From: Micropruina glycogenica
Lineage (GTDB): Bacteria > Actinomycetota > Actinomycetes > Propionibacteriales > Propionibacteriaceae
DNA: 64,000 nucleotides
Direction: 5' to 3'
Assembly: GCF_900289045.1 (NCBI RefSeq)
Contig: NZ_LT985188.1
Span: 2,976,001-3,040,000 of the forward strand
Position 1 is the first letter of the stretch. Each line of letters begins with the position of its first letter. Positions 34,233 through 43,593 of this stretch are shown here, piece by piece. The notes below the pieces were generated by a model, which saw nothing but the letters and a program-made list of their open reading frames with translations, had not been told where the DNA came from and did no database searches. A program made the position numbers and the translations under genes.

Positions 34233-35744
34233 ATGGCCATCACGCTTCGTGAACAACTGCTACGCAAGAAGCCGATCGTCTTTCAGCAGCAGCACCACCA
34301 GGGTGAAGAGCTCGCCCGCAACCTGTCGACCTTTCAGTTGATGATGTTCGGCGTCGGCGCCACCGTGGGCACCGGCATCTTCTTCGTGCTGGGCGAGGCG
34401 GTGCCCAAGGCCGGCCCGGCGGTGCTGATCTCGTTCTTGATCGCCGGCATCGCCGCGGGCCTGTCTGCGCTGTGTTACGCCGAACTGGCCTCGGCCATTC
34501 CGGTCAGCGGCTCGACCTACTCATACGCCTACCACGCGCTGGGTGAGTTCGTGGCGGTGATCATCGCCGGCTGTGTACTGCTCGAATACGGGGTGTCGAC
34601 GGGCGCGGTCGCAGTGGGTTGGAGCAGTTACTTCAACGAACTGCTGCACGAAACCATCGGCTGGCAATTGCCCGAAGCGCTGTCGGTGTCGCCGATCCCC
34701 GTGCCCGTCGAAGGGGCGGACGGCCTGATCACCTACCCCGCCACCGGCGGCCTGATCAACCTGCCCGCGGTCGTGCTCGTCATGCTGTGCATGCTGCTGC
34801 TGATTCGCGGAGCGTCCGAGTCGGCAACGGTCAACGCGATCATGGTGCTGATCAAACTCGGTGTGCTGGTGCTGTTCACCGTGATCGGGTTCAGCGCGTT
34901 CAACGCCGACCACTTCGCCAACTTCTTCGCCTACGGGGTGGGCGGCATCAGCGCCGCCGCGGGCACGATCTTCTTCTCATTCATAGGCTTGGACGCCGTC
35001 GCGACAGCCGGCGAAGAGGTGAAGAACCCGCAGAAAGCGCTGCCTCGCGCCATCATCGGCGCCCTGGCCATCGTGTCGGGCATCTACATCGCCGTCGCCG
35101 CCGCGGGACTGGCCGCCAAGCCGGTCGAGTTCTTCGAGCAGACCCAGGGCGAGGCGGGCCTGGCGCTCATTCTCAAAGAGGTCACCGGCAACCAGATCTG
35201 GAGCACCGTGCTCGCCGCCGGGGCCGTGATCTCGATCTTCTCGGTCACCCTGGTCACCCTGTACGGGCAGACCCGCATTCTGTTCGCCGTGGGCCGCGAC
35301 GGGATGATTCCCAAGAAGTTCCTCGAGGTCAACCCCAAGACCATGACCCCCACCTACAACACCATCGTGGTCTCGATCGCGGTGGCACTGATCGGCGGCT
35401 TCGTGCCCGCCGACTACCTGTGGGACACGGTGTCGATCGGCACCCTGATGGCGTTCTCGGTGGTCGCCATCGGCATCATCGTGCTGCGCCGAACACACCC
35501 AGACCTCGAACGTCCGTTCAAGGTGCCCGGGTACCCGGTGGTGCCGATTCTCACCGTGCTGGTGTGCCTCTACATCATGTGGGGGCTGGCCGCGATCACC
35601 TGGGTGATCTTCCTCACCTGGATCGCCATTGTGCTGATCTACTACTTCTCGTACGGACGAACCCACGCGACGCTGAACCACTACACCACCGAAGAAGAGA
35701 TCGCCGAGCCCAGCGGTCGCCGCCGACGGGACGACGACGAATGA
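34233..35744 (+). CDS. APC-family amino acid permease (CAT/YfnA type)
   Basis: This 503-aa permease has 12 or more hydrophobic helices. It carries the APC consensus GATVGTGIFFVLGEAVPKAGPAV, SALCYAELASAIPVSGSTYSYAY in the second/third helix region, and FIGLDAVATAGEEVKNPQKALPRAI. This is the cationic-amino-acid-transporter-like subgroup; the precise amino acid is unknown. A GGGAG ribosome site precedes ATG 34233. Its end overlaps the Usp gene (ATGA). Pairing an APC permease with a Usp protein is common, and the Usp protein may tune uptake. Confidence 0.92.
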   Translation: MAITLREQLLRKKPIVFQQQHHQGEELARNLSTFQLMMFGVGATVGTGIFFVLGEAVPKAGPAVLISFLIAGIAAGLSALCYAELASAIPVSGSTYSYAYHALGEFVAVIIAGCVLLEYGVSTGAVAVGWSSYFNELLHETIGWQLPEALSVSPIPVPVEGADGLITYPATGGLINLPAVVLVMLCMLLLIRGASESATVNAIMVLIKLGVLVLFTVIGFSAFNADHFANFFAYGVGGISAAAGTIFFSFIGLDAVATAGEEVKNPQKALPRAIIGALAIVSGIYIAVAAAGLAAKPVEFFEQTQGEAGLALILKEVTGNQIWSTVLAAGAVISIFSVTLVTLYGQTRILFAVGRDGMIPKKFLEVNPKTMTPTYNTIVVSIAVALIGGFVPADYLWDTVSIGTLMAFSVVAIGIIVLRRTHPDLERPFKVPGYPVVPILTVLVCLYIMWGLAAITWVIFLTWIAIVLIYYFSYGRTHATLNHYTTEEEIAEPSGRRRRDDDE

Positions 35745-36616
35745 CGTACCTGGTGGGGTACAGCCCGCACAAGGACGACTCGTGCGCCCTGGCCCTGGCC
35801 TGTCAGCTCGCTCGGTCCGAGTCCGACACGGTGACCGCGGTCACCGTCGTACCCAGGGGCTGGGAGACGGTGGCCGGCAGCGCCACCGACGGCGACTTCG
35901 AGCAGTGGGCGGCCGAAGAGGGCGAGGCCAGCGCCGCCGAGGCCCAAGGGCGGCTGGGCGCCTACCCCGACGTGCAGTCGTCCGCCATCTGGGTAACCGG
36001 GCGCTCGGTGCCCGCGGCGATTCTCGACGAAGCCAAGCGCCTCGACGCCGCGTTGATCGTGGTCGGCTCGGGCCAAGACGGCCCCGAGGGCCAGGTCAGC
36101 GTGTCGTCAAAGGTCGACCGGCTGCTGCACAGTTCGCACGTGCCGGTGGCGATCGCGCCGCGGGGGTACGCGCCCGCGGTTTCGTCGACAGTGACCCGGG
36201 TGACCCTGGCCTTCCGCGACGACGACGCCACCTGGAATCTGCTCGACCGGGTGGCCACCATCTGCCAACGCGTGGGGGCCGAACTGCGGCTGATGACGGT
36301 GGCCCTGAAGCAGCGCACCATGGTGAGTTCGGGCGTGCGGCGCAACGAGACGCTGGTGTACGCCAACCTGGTCGAACAGGTGACGGCAGCGCAGACCGAG
36401 GCGGTCGAGCACCTGGCGAGCCAGGGCATCACCGCCAGCACGCTGGTGGCGACCGGTGATTCGTGGCCAGACGCGCTGGCATCAGTTCCGTTCGCCGATG
36501 GCGACGTGCTGGTGGTCGGCTCGTCATCGACCCACAAGCTGGCGAACGTGTTTCTGGGGTCAAGCGCGGCCAAGATTCTGCGCAACTCCACCGTGCCGGT
36601 GATCGTGGTGCCCTGA
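35741..36616 (+). CDS. Universal stress protein with two Usp domains
   Basis: This 291-aa protein has two UspA-like halves (about 1-140 and 150-291). The first opens YLVGYSPHKDDSCALALACQLA and contains ALIVVGSGQDGPEG then SHVPVAIAPRG. The second ends DVLVVGSSSTHKLANVFLGSSAAKILRNSTVPVIVVP. The second half keeps the G-x2-G-x9-G(S/T)-like nucleotide-binding pattern (GSSSTHKLANVFLGSSA), although the first glycine spacing is altered. It is coupled to the upstream permease by a 4-bp overlap. Confidence 0.92.
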   Translation: MTYLVGYSPHKDDSCALALACQLARSESDTVTAVTVVPRGWETVAGSATDGDFEQWAAEEGEASAAEAQGRLGAYPDVQSSAIWVTGRSVPAAILDEAKRLDAALIVVGSGQDGPEGQVSVSSKVDRLLHSSHVPVAIAPRGYAPAVSSTVTRVTLAFRDDDATWNLLDRVATICQRVGAELRLMTVALKQRTMVSSGVRRNETLVYANLVEQVTAAQTEAVEHLASQGITASTLVATGDSWPDALASVPFADGDVLVVGSSSTHKLANVFLGSSAAKILRNSTVPVIVVP

Positions 36617-36804
36617 TCTCCGACTGGACGAGCTTGTCGCCGGCCGAGCTTGTCACTGGTCGAGCTTGTCGAAACCCATCTCGCCGACCCGAGTAGCCAC
36701 CCACCTGATCGCCGTTGTCGAATCCTCCAAGGAACCGCTGATTCGGTGGTCGAGCCTGTCAAGACCCGCTGCGGCTACGGGTCTCGACAAGCTCGACCAG
36801 CAGT
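36617..36804. repeat. Cluster of family-C repeats
   Basis: Several half palindromes (ACGAGCTTGTCG, GGTCGAGCTTGTCGAAACCC, GGTCGAGCCTGTCAAGACCC, GGTCTCGACAAGCTCGACCAGC) are packed between the convergent Usp and pdxH genes. The last two face each other and can form a ~20-bp stem. Confidence 0.7.
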
Positions 36805-37464
36805 TCAGGGGGCGAGGCGCTCGCGCACCCAGCGACCGTCGTCCAAACGGTACCGCAGCCGGTCGTGCAGTCGGGAGCGGCGACCCTGCCAGAACTCCCA
36901 CACGTCCGGCACCAGCCGATAGCCACCCCAATGCTCCGGGCGGGGCGGCTTCAACCCGAACCTGGCCGACGCCTTGGCGGCGTTGGCGACCAGCACGCCG
37001 CGGTTGGCGATCACCTCGCTCTGCGGCGACGCCCACGCGCCGAGCCGCGAATCGAGTGGACGGCTGGCGAAGTACGCGTCCGCCTCGGCGCCGGCCACGT
37101 GCTCGACCCGGCCCTCGATGCGCACCACGCGCTGCAACTCGACCCAATGAAACTGCAGCGCTGCGTAGGGGTTGGCCTCGAGCTCGCGGCCCTTGCGCGA
37201 GGTGAAGTTGGTGTAGAAGGTGATGCCGGCGGAGTCGAACGCCTTCACCAGCACGATCCGCGTCGACGGCCGGCAGTCGGCCCCCACAGTGGCCAGCGTC
37301 ATGGCGTTGGGTTCGGGCACCTTCGCGGCGATCGCCTCGTCGAACCACTTCGTGAACTGCTGCAACGGCTCGCTGGTGGCCTGCGACTCGTCCAGGGTGT
37401 CGCGTTCGTAGCTGATGCGCATGTCGGCGGGGTCCATGCCGTCGAGCCTAGGCCGGTTGGCCAT
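36805..37464 (-). CDS. pdxH: Pyridoxamine 5'-phosphate oxidase
   Basis: This 219-aa FMN enzyme oxidises pyridoxamine or pyridoxine phosphate to PLP. It shows family landmarks in order: [80 protein letters not shown], and the C-terminal [17 protein letters not shown] followed by RLAP. Full length with all flavin and substrate residues present. ATG 37464 is divergent from a small methyltransferase-like gene. It is monocistronic. Confidence 0.96.
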   Translation of the reverse strand: MANRPRLDGMDPADMRISYERDTLDESQATSEPLQQFTKWFDEAIAAKVPEPNAMTLATVGADCRPSTRIVLVKAFDSAGITFYTNFTSRKGRELEANPYAALQFHWVELQRVVRIEGRVEHVAGAEADAYFASRPLDSRLGAWASPQSEVIANRGVLVANAAKASARFGLKPPRPEHWGGYRLVPDVWEFWQGRRSRLHDRLRYRLDDGRWVRERLAP

Positions 37465-37498
37465 TGCCTGCGTGCCTTCGTCGGAGCAGGCTTCCTAC

Positions 37499-37963
37499 AT
37501 GAGTTCAGCCGACGGCGACGCCACCCTGATTCCCCCGCCGATTCTGGGCACGGCCTGGGGCGGCGTGCAGCTGGCCCTGACCATGGTGGCCGGTGGACGG
37601 CGCCGCTTCCGCGGCCAGCCCCTGATCGCCGGCGCACTGGCAGCCGGCGCAACGGCGCTCGGCGCAACGGCGCTGGGACTCTTTCGGCGGGCCGGCACCA
37701 CCTTTCACCCCCAACACCCCGACGAGGCCACCGCCCTGGTCACCGACGGGGTCTACGCCTACACCCGCAACCCGATGTACGTGTCGATGCTGGTGATGCT
37801 GCTGGCCGGCAGCGTGGCGTCCGGACGGCTGCGCACCCTTGTGGCCCTGCCCGGCATGGTGGCCTCGCTGCAACCGCAGCTACAGGCCGAAGAGGCCGCA
37901 CTCGGCAGGCTGTTCGGCGACCACTACGTGGCTTATCGCCAGCGGGTACGCCGGTGGTTGTGA
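37499..37963 (+). CDS. ICMT/PEMT-like membrane methyltransferase family protein
   Basis: This 154-aa membrane protein has an N-terminal hydrophobic part and the C-terminal SAM-binding segment of isoprenylcysteine/phospholipid methyltransferase-like proteins: VTDGVYAYTRNPMYVSMLVMLL, then EEAALGRLFGDHYVAYRQRVRRWL. The RNPMY and E(E/A)..LxxxFGxxYxxYxxxVxRW patterns are typical. The natural acceptor in bacteria is unknown. ATG 37499 is divergent from pdxH by 34 bp. Confidence 0.82.
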   Translation: MSSADGDATLIPPPILGTAWGGVQLALTMVAGGRRRFRGQPLIAGALAAGATALGATALGLFRRAGTTFHPQHPDEATALVTDGVYAYTRNPMYVSMLVMLLAGSVASGRLRTLVALPGMVASLQPQLQAEEAALGRLFGDHYVAYRQRVRRWL

Positions 37964-37984
37964 TCCGACGGACCGTCGCCGCTG

Positions 37985-38050
37985 GTTGAGCCCCTGCAAC
38001 CCTTAACGGACGAGGTCTCGACAAGCTCGACCGTTCTCAGAACAGCAACG
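37985..38050. repeat. Family-C repeat
   Basis: TGGTTGAGCCCCTGCAACC is followed by GGTCTCGACAAGCTCGACCGTTC, between the methyltransferase and the convergent end of the Tad operon. Confidence 0.55.
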
Positions 38051-38083
38051 CTCAGGCGGGGCCGTTGTGCGAACTGACTCTTT

Positions 38084-40894
38084 TCAGCGCGCGGCCCTCG
38101 GCCGGGTGCGGCCCTCCATCACCTGCTGGCAGGCGTCGATCGTCTCGGGGGCCAGGTCGACGCCCAGCACTCGCGCCTGGCTGGTCACCCAACGCACCAG
38201 CCGTTCCACCTCACCGGTGTTGCCCGCCAGATGCTCGGTGTGAATGCGTTCCACCAGCAGCAGTTCGTCTTCGGGGGCGGCCAGCAGGGCCCGCGCCGCC
38301 GCCCACCGGGCCAGGTCGAGGTCGCGGTGGTCGATCGCCCAGCGGGTGAGTAGCACGCCGGCGTCACGGGCGACCGAGGCCATGTCGGTGCGCAGTTCTT
38401 CCGCCCACCGCCACTGGCCCGGGGCCGCATCGGCCAGCGGGGCTCCGCGGACGAGTTCGAGCACGTCCACCAGGGTTTCGGCGGTGAGCCGGTTCAGCCC
38501 CGGCGCGATCAGGGTCTGCATGCGCTGCCAGTCGGAACCCACCTCGGGGTGCAGGCTGATGCGCCCCGAGTAGGCCTCGGGCAGGTACGGCTGGCCATCG
38601 CGGTCGTGGCCGAGCCACGAACGCAGCCGCGACATGTTTGAGCGGCGGGTGGTTTCGGCCACCACCAACTCGCTCGTCATGCGGGTGGCGGTGCTGTTGG
38701 GGTTCTCGAGCAGCCAGGCGCAGTATTCCTCGCACTGGCGGCGCGACCGGGCGGGCTGCGGCCCCGCGGCACCGATGAGGTCGATCGGGCCGAACAGCCG
38801 CAGGTAGGGCCGATCGGGGTCATCCGGACGGTGCTCGTCGACGCTGAGCCGGTCGGTTCGGCGAGGCACGAGCGTGCGCACGTTGTCAGACGCCTGCTCG
38901 ACCCACCACCCCGACGGCTGGTGGGCACCTGGATCGGTGGCGGCGAAGATCGTGCCGATGGCGGCCCGGGTGTGCGCCGGAATGAGCTGCGGCACGATCG
39001 GCAGGTCGCCCGCGTCGAGGGTCGCGGTTGCTGACTCTTCGGTGCCGTCGATGGTCAGGGTCCAGGCGCCGGCACCCGCGACCACACCGCTGATGCCCAG
39101 GTCGCGGTCGAGCAGTTCGTCGATGCGTGCCCGCTGCTGCTCGGTCGGCTGGTCGACGATCAGCACGACATGAGCCGCGCCCGCTTCGGCCCGATCGGGG
39201 TCGACCCGCAGCAGGGCGGTGGGCGATTCGTCGTCGGACCGCTCGTTCGCGACGGCCTGCAAGGCGTCGAGAGCCACCTCGGCGTCGCCGGTGAACCGGA
39301 CGAGTTCGGAGCAGGCGGCGCGCACGAACATCTCGTCGCCGCCAACGACGGTCAAACAGAGCTCCGCCGCCCACGGCGAGCACGACAGCTCGACGGCCAT
39401 CGCGGCGGCGGCTGCGTGCCGCAGCGAACGCGACCCGCTCAACGACAGGGGCGGCGACGATTCCAGGTCGACCATCAGCCACGCACCTGACTGCGCACGG
39501 CCGAGCGTGACCAGCGCCGGGAAGGGCACCGGATGCGCCGAGTCACTCAACCGCGCGGCTGACCGTGCCGACAGCACCCACGCCGAACCCGCCCGCTGAA
39601 ACGGTGCGGGCGGCTCGCCCACGGGCTGTGCCCAGTGAAAGGCGACCCCCACGTCGTCGAGCAGCACGCGGTCGAGGCGCGGTAACGTACGACCGGTCTC
39701 ATGGGCGTGCGCGCCCAGGTGCCGGAGCGCCTTCTCGAGCAATTCGGGGCTGTCGGGCCGTTCGCGCCGGCCGAGGGCCGTTTCGTACCGCCGCACGTCG
39801 ACCGGCGGGTGAGCGATGCGCCGGCCGAGTGGACGGGCACGCAGTTGACCCGCGCGGGCCAGACCCACCCCCGTGAGGATCATCGCGGCGGCCGCAGCGC
39901 CCAGCCCGCCGAGCAGCGGCCAGGCCGGGTCGGACGAGGCGCTGGTCGAGGGTGCTTCAGGCTGCGGTTCGGCCGACTGTTGCGCAACGGACGAGGCCGA
40001 CACCACCGGAGTGGCAGTGGTCGATGCAGCGGGGGTGGCTTCGGACGAGGGAGTGGGCTGCTCAATGGTGGGGGCGTCGACGGTGGTGACCGGCTTACGA
40101 GGGGGCCGCTGCTGTTGGGGTGCCGAAGCTTTCGAGCTCGCCGGAATCACCAACTTCCAGCCGATGTCGATCAGGTCGGGGTCGTCGATGCGATCGTCGT
40201 TGGCCCGGTAGATGCGGGGCCACTTGTCGGCGTCGCCCAGGTGCTTCTCGGCCAGACCGCTCAGGGTGTCGCCGCGTTTCACCGTGACGGTGTGCGAGCG
40301 GGCGACCTGATGGTGCGACGGCTCCGGGCCGGACGGCAGCACCAGCCGGGTGCCCGGCGTGAGATCGACGGTGGGGTTGGCCAGCAGGTCGGGATTGGCG
40401 TCGGCCAGTTGGTGCCACAGCCGGCCCTCGCCGAGCACCTGCTCGGCGATGCTCCACAGGTCGTCGCCCGGGCGCACCAGGTAGCCGGCGACCTCGGCCG
40501 GGGCCTCGGTGTCTGCGTTGCGGGCAACCTCGTCGGCCACCGCCGCGACGGCCGACACTGCCGGGCTGGCGGCAACGGCGGGCCCGGACGGCGACAGGGC
40601 CGCGAACACCAGGGCGCCGGCGATCGCCTGCAGCCCGCCCAGCATCGGCAGCCGCAGCGGCACGGCCCGTCGAGCGACGACGTTGATCGCCTCGATCACC
40701 ACCGAAGCGGTGAAGGCGGCCCAGGCCAGCCACCCGAGCACGGTCAGCACGGCCAGCAGCGCCGAACCGTCGTCGGGCCGAAGCAGGTTACCGACCCTGG
40801 TGACCGGCACGCCCCAGACCAACAGCGCCAGCGGCGCCGCCACCACGATGAGCACCAGCGCCAGGGCGGCGCCGATCGCACGTAAGCGGGTCAT
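38084..40894 (-). CDS. LysM and BTAD domain membrane protein of the Tad locus
   Basis: This 936-aa protein has N-terminal membrane helices (about 8-30, 45-70, 85-110). Two LysM domains follow (YLVRPGDDLWSIAEQVLGEGRLW near 138 and VKRGDTLSGLAEKHLGDADKW near 205), then a Pro/Ser/Ala linker, another hydrophobic helix (about 325-345) and a large cytoplasmic part. The C-terminal ~230 residues resemble a bacterial transcriptional activator domain (VDVLELVRGAPLADAAPGQWRWAEELRTDMASVARDAG). This combination is typical of the last gene in actinobacterial Tad operons and may link wall binding to signalling. It starts one base after the previous gene's stop. Confidence 0.85.
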   Translation of the reverse strand: MTRLRAIGAALALVLIVVAAPLALLVWGVPVTRVGNLLRPDDGSALLAVLTVLGWLAWAAFTASVVIEAINVVARRAVPLRLPMLGGLQAIAGALVFAALSPSGPAVAASPAVSAVAAVADEVARNADTEAPAEVAGYLVRPGDDLWSIAEQVLGEGRLWHQLADANPDLLANPTVDLTPGTRLVLPSGPEPSHHQVARSHTVTVKRGDTLSGLAEKHLGDADKWPRIYRANDDRIDDPDLIDIGWKLVIPASSKASAPQQQRPPRKPVTTVDAPTIEQPTPSSEATPAASTTATPVVSASSVAQQSAEPQPEAPSTSASSDPAWPLLGGLGAAAAAMILTGVGLARAGQLRARPLGRRIAHPPVDVRRYETALGRRERPDSPELLEKALRHLGAHAHETGRTLPRLDRVLLDDVGVAFHWAQPVGEPPAPFQRAGSAWVLSARSAARLSDSAHPVPFPALVTLGRAQSGAWLMVDLESSPPLSLSGSRSLRHAAAAAMAVELSCSPWAAELCLTVVGGDEMFVRAACSELVRFTGDAEVALDALQAVANERSDDESPTALLRVDPDRAEAGAAHVVLIVDQPTEQQRARIDELLDRDLGISGVVAGAGAWTLTIDGTEESATATLDAGDLPIVPQLIPAHTRAAIGTIFAATDPGAHQPSGWWVEQASDNVRTLVPRRTDRLSVDEHRPDDPDRPYLRLFGPIDLIGAAGPQPARSRRQCEEYCAWLLENPNSTATRMTSELVVAETTRRSNMSRLRSWLGHDRDGQPYLPEAYSGRISLHPEVGSDWQRMQTLIAPGLNRLTAETLVDVLELVRGAPLADAAPGQWRWAEELRTDMASVARDAGVLLTRWAIDHRDLDLARWAAARALLAAPEDELLLVERIHTEHLAGNTGEVERLVRWVTSQARVLGVDLAPETIDACQQVMEGRTRPRAAR

Positions 40895-40895
40895 C

Positions 40896-41324
40896 TCAGC
40901 CCCTTCTTCGATACCGGTCGAGCGCGGACGAGCCGTCCGCGACGATGTGCCATTGCCCGGGCCAGCCGGGTACCGCCAGTTCGGCCAACGGAACCGCGCA
41001 GGTCACCCGCACCCGCACCTGGGCCGGCTGTCCGACCGGCACCTGAAACCCGCTCACATCGGCGTCGACCGACAGTCCGGTGCACTGCAGGCCGCTGGTG
41101 CCCGCCTGGGCGGTGGCGATGCGCTGCGCCGCCGCCTTCGCCTCCCCGGGCGAGTTGGCCAGGGACGCCGCCCGGCTGGCGGTGCCGGCGATCTGCTCGG
41201 CAACGGTCTGGGCGTACCAGAGACGTCCAGCGCCGATCATCACCCCGATCAGTAGCACCAGTGCGGGCACGATCACCGCGAACTCGACCGCCGCGGCGCC
41301 GCGTTCGCCGCGCAGGCGGGTCAC
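40896..41324 (-). CDS. TadE-like pilus assembly protein
   Basis: This 142-aa protein has the TadE motif (GERGAAAVEFAVIVPALVLLIGVM) followed by a short extracytoplasmic domain with two cysteines (LQCTG and VTCAVP). TadE/TadF are pseudopilins needed for Flp pilus assembly. GTG 41324 overlaps the stop of the preceding gene (GTGA), and a ribosomal coupling is likely. The much longer open frame upstream is antisense-like and rejected. Confidence 0.87.
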   Translation of the reverse strand: MTRLRGERGAAAVEFAVIVPALVLLIGVMIGAGRLWYAQTVAEQIAGTASRAASLANSPGEAKAAAQRIATAQAGTSGLQCTGLSVDADVSGFQVPVGQPAQVRVRVTCAVPLAELAVPGWPGQWHIVADGSSALDRYRRRG

Positions 41325-41680
41325 GGCCCCGTCCGTTCGAGCGGCATGAGCGCGAACTCGACGATCGTGCCCAAGCCGAAGTCGACGATCAGGGGCGCCT
41401 TGCCGGTGACGGTGACGAGCACCGTGCCTGCGGACCGTTCGATGTGCACGCGGGCGCCCTGCAGCCCGCCCGAGGACGCGATGCGTTCGCCCATCGCAGC
41501 TGCGTCGCGGTCGGAGCCGCGCGACCAGGCCACCTGCTCGGCCGCCGCGCCTGCGGCCTGGCCGGCCACCGTGCGCGAGAACAACCAGATTCCGGCCTGA
41601 ATGGTGCCCAGCACGACGAGCAACACGACCGGGATCAGCAGCGCCCACTGGGTGGACTCAGAGACCCCGCGTTCGCTCAC
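41321..41680 (-). CDS. TadE/TadG-family pseudopilin-like protein
   Basis: This 119-aa protein begins SERGVSESTQWALLIPVVLLVVLGTIQAGIW, the TadE-type leader plus membrane helix (E followed by a hydrophobic stretch). A soluble segment ending in a hydrophobic C-terminus follows. It overlaps its neighbours by GTGA at both ends. A minor pilin or assembly role in the Tad system is expected. Confidence 0.82.
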   Translation of the reverse strand: MSERGVSESTQWALLIPVVLLVVLGTIQAGIWLFSRTVAGQAAGAAAEQVAWSRGSDRDAAAMGERIASSGGLQGARVHIERSAGTVLVTVTGKAPLIVDFGLGTIVEFALMPLERTGP

Positions 41681-41859
41681 TTGATCGCGCCGAGCTTTCC
41701 GTTGATGAAGGCCGTGACGGCCGCCACGACCGCCGCGGCCACAGCCACTGCACCCGCCAGCAGCAGGGCGTTCTCGGTGGATTGCGAGAGACCACGCTCG
41801 TCGCGTCGGGGTGGGCTCAACACAAAGCCGAGCACGGTGTGCACGATGGTCAACATCAT
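41677..41859 (-). CDS. Flp-type pilin-like protein
   Basis: This 60-aa protein has a short hydrophilic leader (PPRRDERG) followed by LSQSTENALLLAGAVAVAAAVVAAVTAFINGKL. The conserved Glu at about +6 after the glycine and a single hydrophobic helix are the marks of Flp/type IVb prepilins, cut after Gly by a TadV peptidase. It is the likely major pilin, placed between tadC and the two pseudopilins. No prepilin peptidase gene is in this window. The first ~18 residues could be trimmed by use of an internal start. Confidence 0.75.
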   Translation of the reverse strand: MMLTIVHTVLGFVLSPPRRDERGLSQSTENALLLAGAVAVAAAVVAAVTAFINGKLGAIK

Positions 41860-41878
41860 TTCTCCTCGTGGTGGTGGG

Positions 41879-42751
41879 TCAACTGCTCAACAGGCGAAGC
41901 AGCGGCGGAATCAGAAAGACGAGTCCGAAGATCAGGCTGGGCACGACCATCAGCACGGTCATTCGCTCAGACACCGCGGCGGCGTCGATCTTGGCCTGGG
42001 TGAGGTGCGCGTCGCGCAACTCCTTCACCCGGGCGCGCAGGGCCTCAGACAGGGACGCGCCCGAGTCGTCCAGTTTCATCACGTCGGCGATGTCGCTCAA
42101 AGCGGGCAGGTCGAGGTCGTCACCCAACCGCTTCAGCTCGGCGAACGGTGCGCGCTGTTCGAGCCGCGAGCGCTGCAGGGCGTCGCGAATGGCGACGAAC
42201 ACGGTCTGGTCAGACACGGCAGCCGCGGCGTGCAGTGACTGGGTGGCGCTGGAGTTGGCCAGGCGTTCGAGGGTGACCAGGTCGACGAAGGTGAGCAGAG
42301 CCTCGGTTGCGTCGGCAGAGGTTGCGGCGCCACGACCGATGACGATGTCGGGTGCGAAGAAACCGACCAGGCCGAGCACGACGCCGGCGACGACCGGAAT
42401 CAGCAGTGACTGGCCCGTGGTGACGAGCAGGGCCACGCCGATCAGGTTGGGCAGCAGTAGCCCGAGCAGCGCACCGAAGGCCTTGTAGGTGTAGAAGCGG
42501 TCGGTCGAGATGCCGCGCAATTGCAGCTGGCGCCCCACGCGATCATCGACCGCTCCAGGAACTCGGAAGCGAGTCCACCGGCCGATGCGGTCGACGCCGC
42601 TGGCAGCCGAGTCGGCGGGTGGGGTTCTGCCGTCGAGCACCTTGATGGCATCTGACAATCGCGGGTGCGTCGGCACGAAGTAACCGGCCAGGGCCCACAG
42701 CCCGACGGCGAGCAGGATGCCCGTAGCAATCGCCACCCCGAGGCCGCTCAT
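41879..42751 (-). CDS. tadC: TadC-like inner-membrane platform protein
   Basis: This 290-aa protein of the type II secretion F family has helices at the N-terminus, in the middle (about 108-150) and at the C-terminus. The cytoplasmic part contains LVTLERLANSSATQSLHAAAAVSD and SLSEALRARVKELRDAHLTQAKIDAAAVSERMTV. TadB and TadC form the membrane platform for pilus assembly. Its ATG overlaps the tadB stop. Confidence 0.88.
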   Translation of the reverse strand: MSGLGVAIATGILLAVGLWALAGYFVPTHPRLSDAIKVLDGRTPPADSAASGVDRIGRWTRFRVPGAVDDRVGRQLQLRGISTDRFYTYKAFGALLGLLLPNLIGVALLVTTGQSLLIPVVAGVVLGLVGFFAPDIVIGRGAATSADATEALLTFVDLVTLERLANSSATQSLHAAAAVSDQTVFVAIRDALQRSRLEQRAPFAELKRLGDDLDLPALSDIADVMKLDDSGASLSEALRARVKELRDAHLTQAKIDAAAVSERMTVLMVVPSLIFGLVFLIPPLLRLLSS

Positions 42752-43593
42752 CGCAAACTCCGCAGAATGCGTTCGCGGCGGCGCGGCATGGTCATGCGGC
42801 GCAACACGATCAGCGACAACACGTAGGCGGCCAGTAGGCAGGCCAGAATGACCTGGCCGGTCGGGGTCGCGTACGGCTCGAAGAAGGCGCGGCCGAACAC
42901 GAGCGCCAGCGCCAAAACGGCCACCGAGATGATCGTCACCTGTCGCACGACGATTCTGGGCTTGGCCCGCTCGGTCTCGATCTCGCGTTGGGCCCGCAGC
43001 CGGTCTTGAATGGTGTCGGCGAGCGCGTGCAGGGTGGCCGCGGCGCCGGTGCCGCCGCGCTCGGCGGCCAGCGCCAGGGCGGCGAGCACTGCGTCGGCGT
43101 CGGCCGAATCGAGTTCGTCGGCCATGGCGCGCAGGGCCTCGCCCGAAGTCCAGCGGTCGTCGAGCCGGGCCACGAGCAGTCGCAGCGGCCCTGCCAAACG
43201 TTCGGGTGCCTGGCGTTGCGACAGGCGAATGGCGTCGGTGATCGAGCGGCCGGTGGGCAGCATGGCAGCCAGACTTCGCACCCAGCGGTCGAGGGCCTGC
43301 AGCATCTCGACGTCACGATTGGGCGGTGCGCCGAGCAACATCGGCAGTCCGATCACCGCGATCGGCACCACCAACACCATGACCGTCACACCGGTCAGTG
43401 CGGCGAAGCCCATACCGCCGACCAGGCCCAGGGCGAGCCGCCACGCGTACTTCGTCGTCAGGTCACGCAGGCGCGCCGTCGTGCCTGATCGGCTCGGGGT
43501 GCGTGAGGTCGCGGGCGGGGTGCGAAACCCTGCGATCACCAGCACGATTCCCGCCACCGTGGCAGCCCCCAGCAGGGTCACGAGCGCGGTCAT
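42748..43593 (-). CDS. tadB: TadB-like inner-membrane platform protein
   Basis: This 281-aa F-domain protein has helices near the N-terminus (2-20), around 50-90 and at the C-terminus. Its cytoplasmic F domain is MLQALDRWVRSLAAMLPTGRSITDAIRLSQRQAP followed by GGTGAAATLHALADTIQDRLRAQREIETERAK. It is the partner of TadC and overlaps both neighbours by ATGA. Confidence 0.9.
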   Translation of the reverse strand: MTALVTLLGAATVAGIVLVIAGFRTPPATSRTPSRSGTTARLRDLTTKYAWRLALGLVGGMGFAALTGVTVMVLVVPIAVIGLPMLLGAPPNRDVEMLQALDRWVRSLAAMLPTGRSITDAIRLSQRQAPERLAGPLRLLVARLDDRWTSGEALRAMADELDSADADAVLAALALAAERGGTGAAATLHALADTIQDRLRAQREIETERAKPRIVVRQVTIISVAVLALALVFGRAFFEPYATPTGQVILACLLAAYVLSLIVLRRMTMPRRRERILRSLR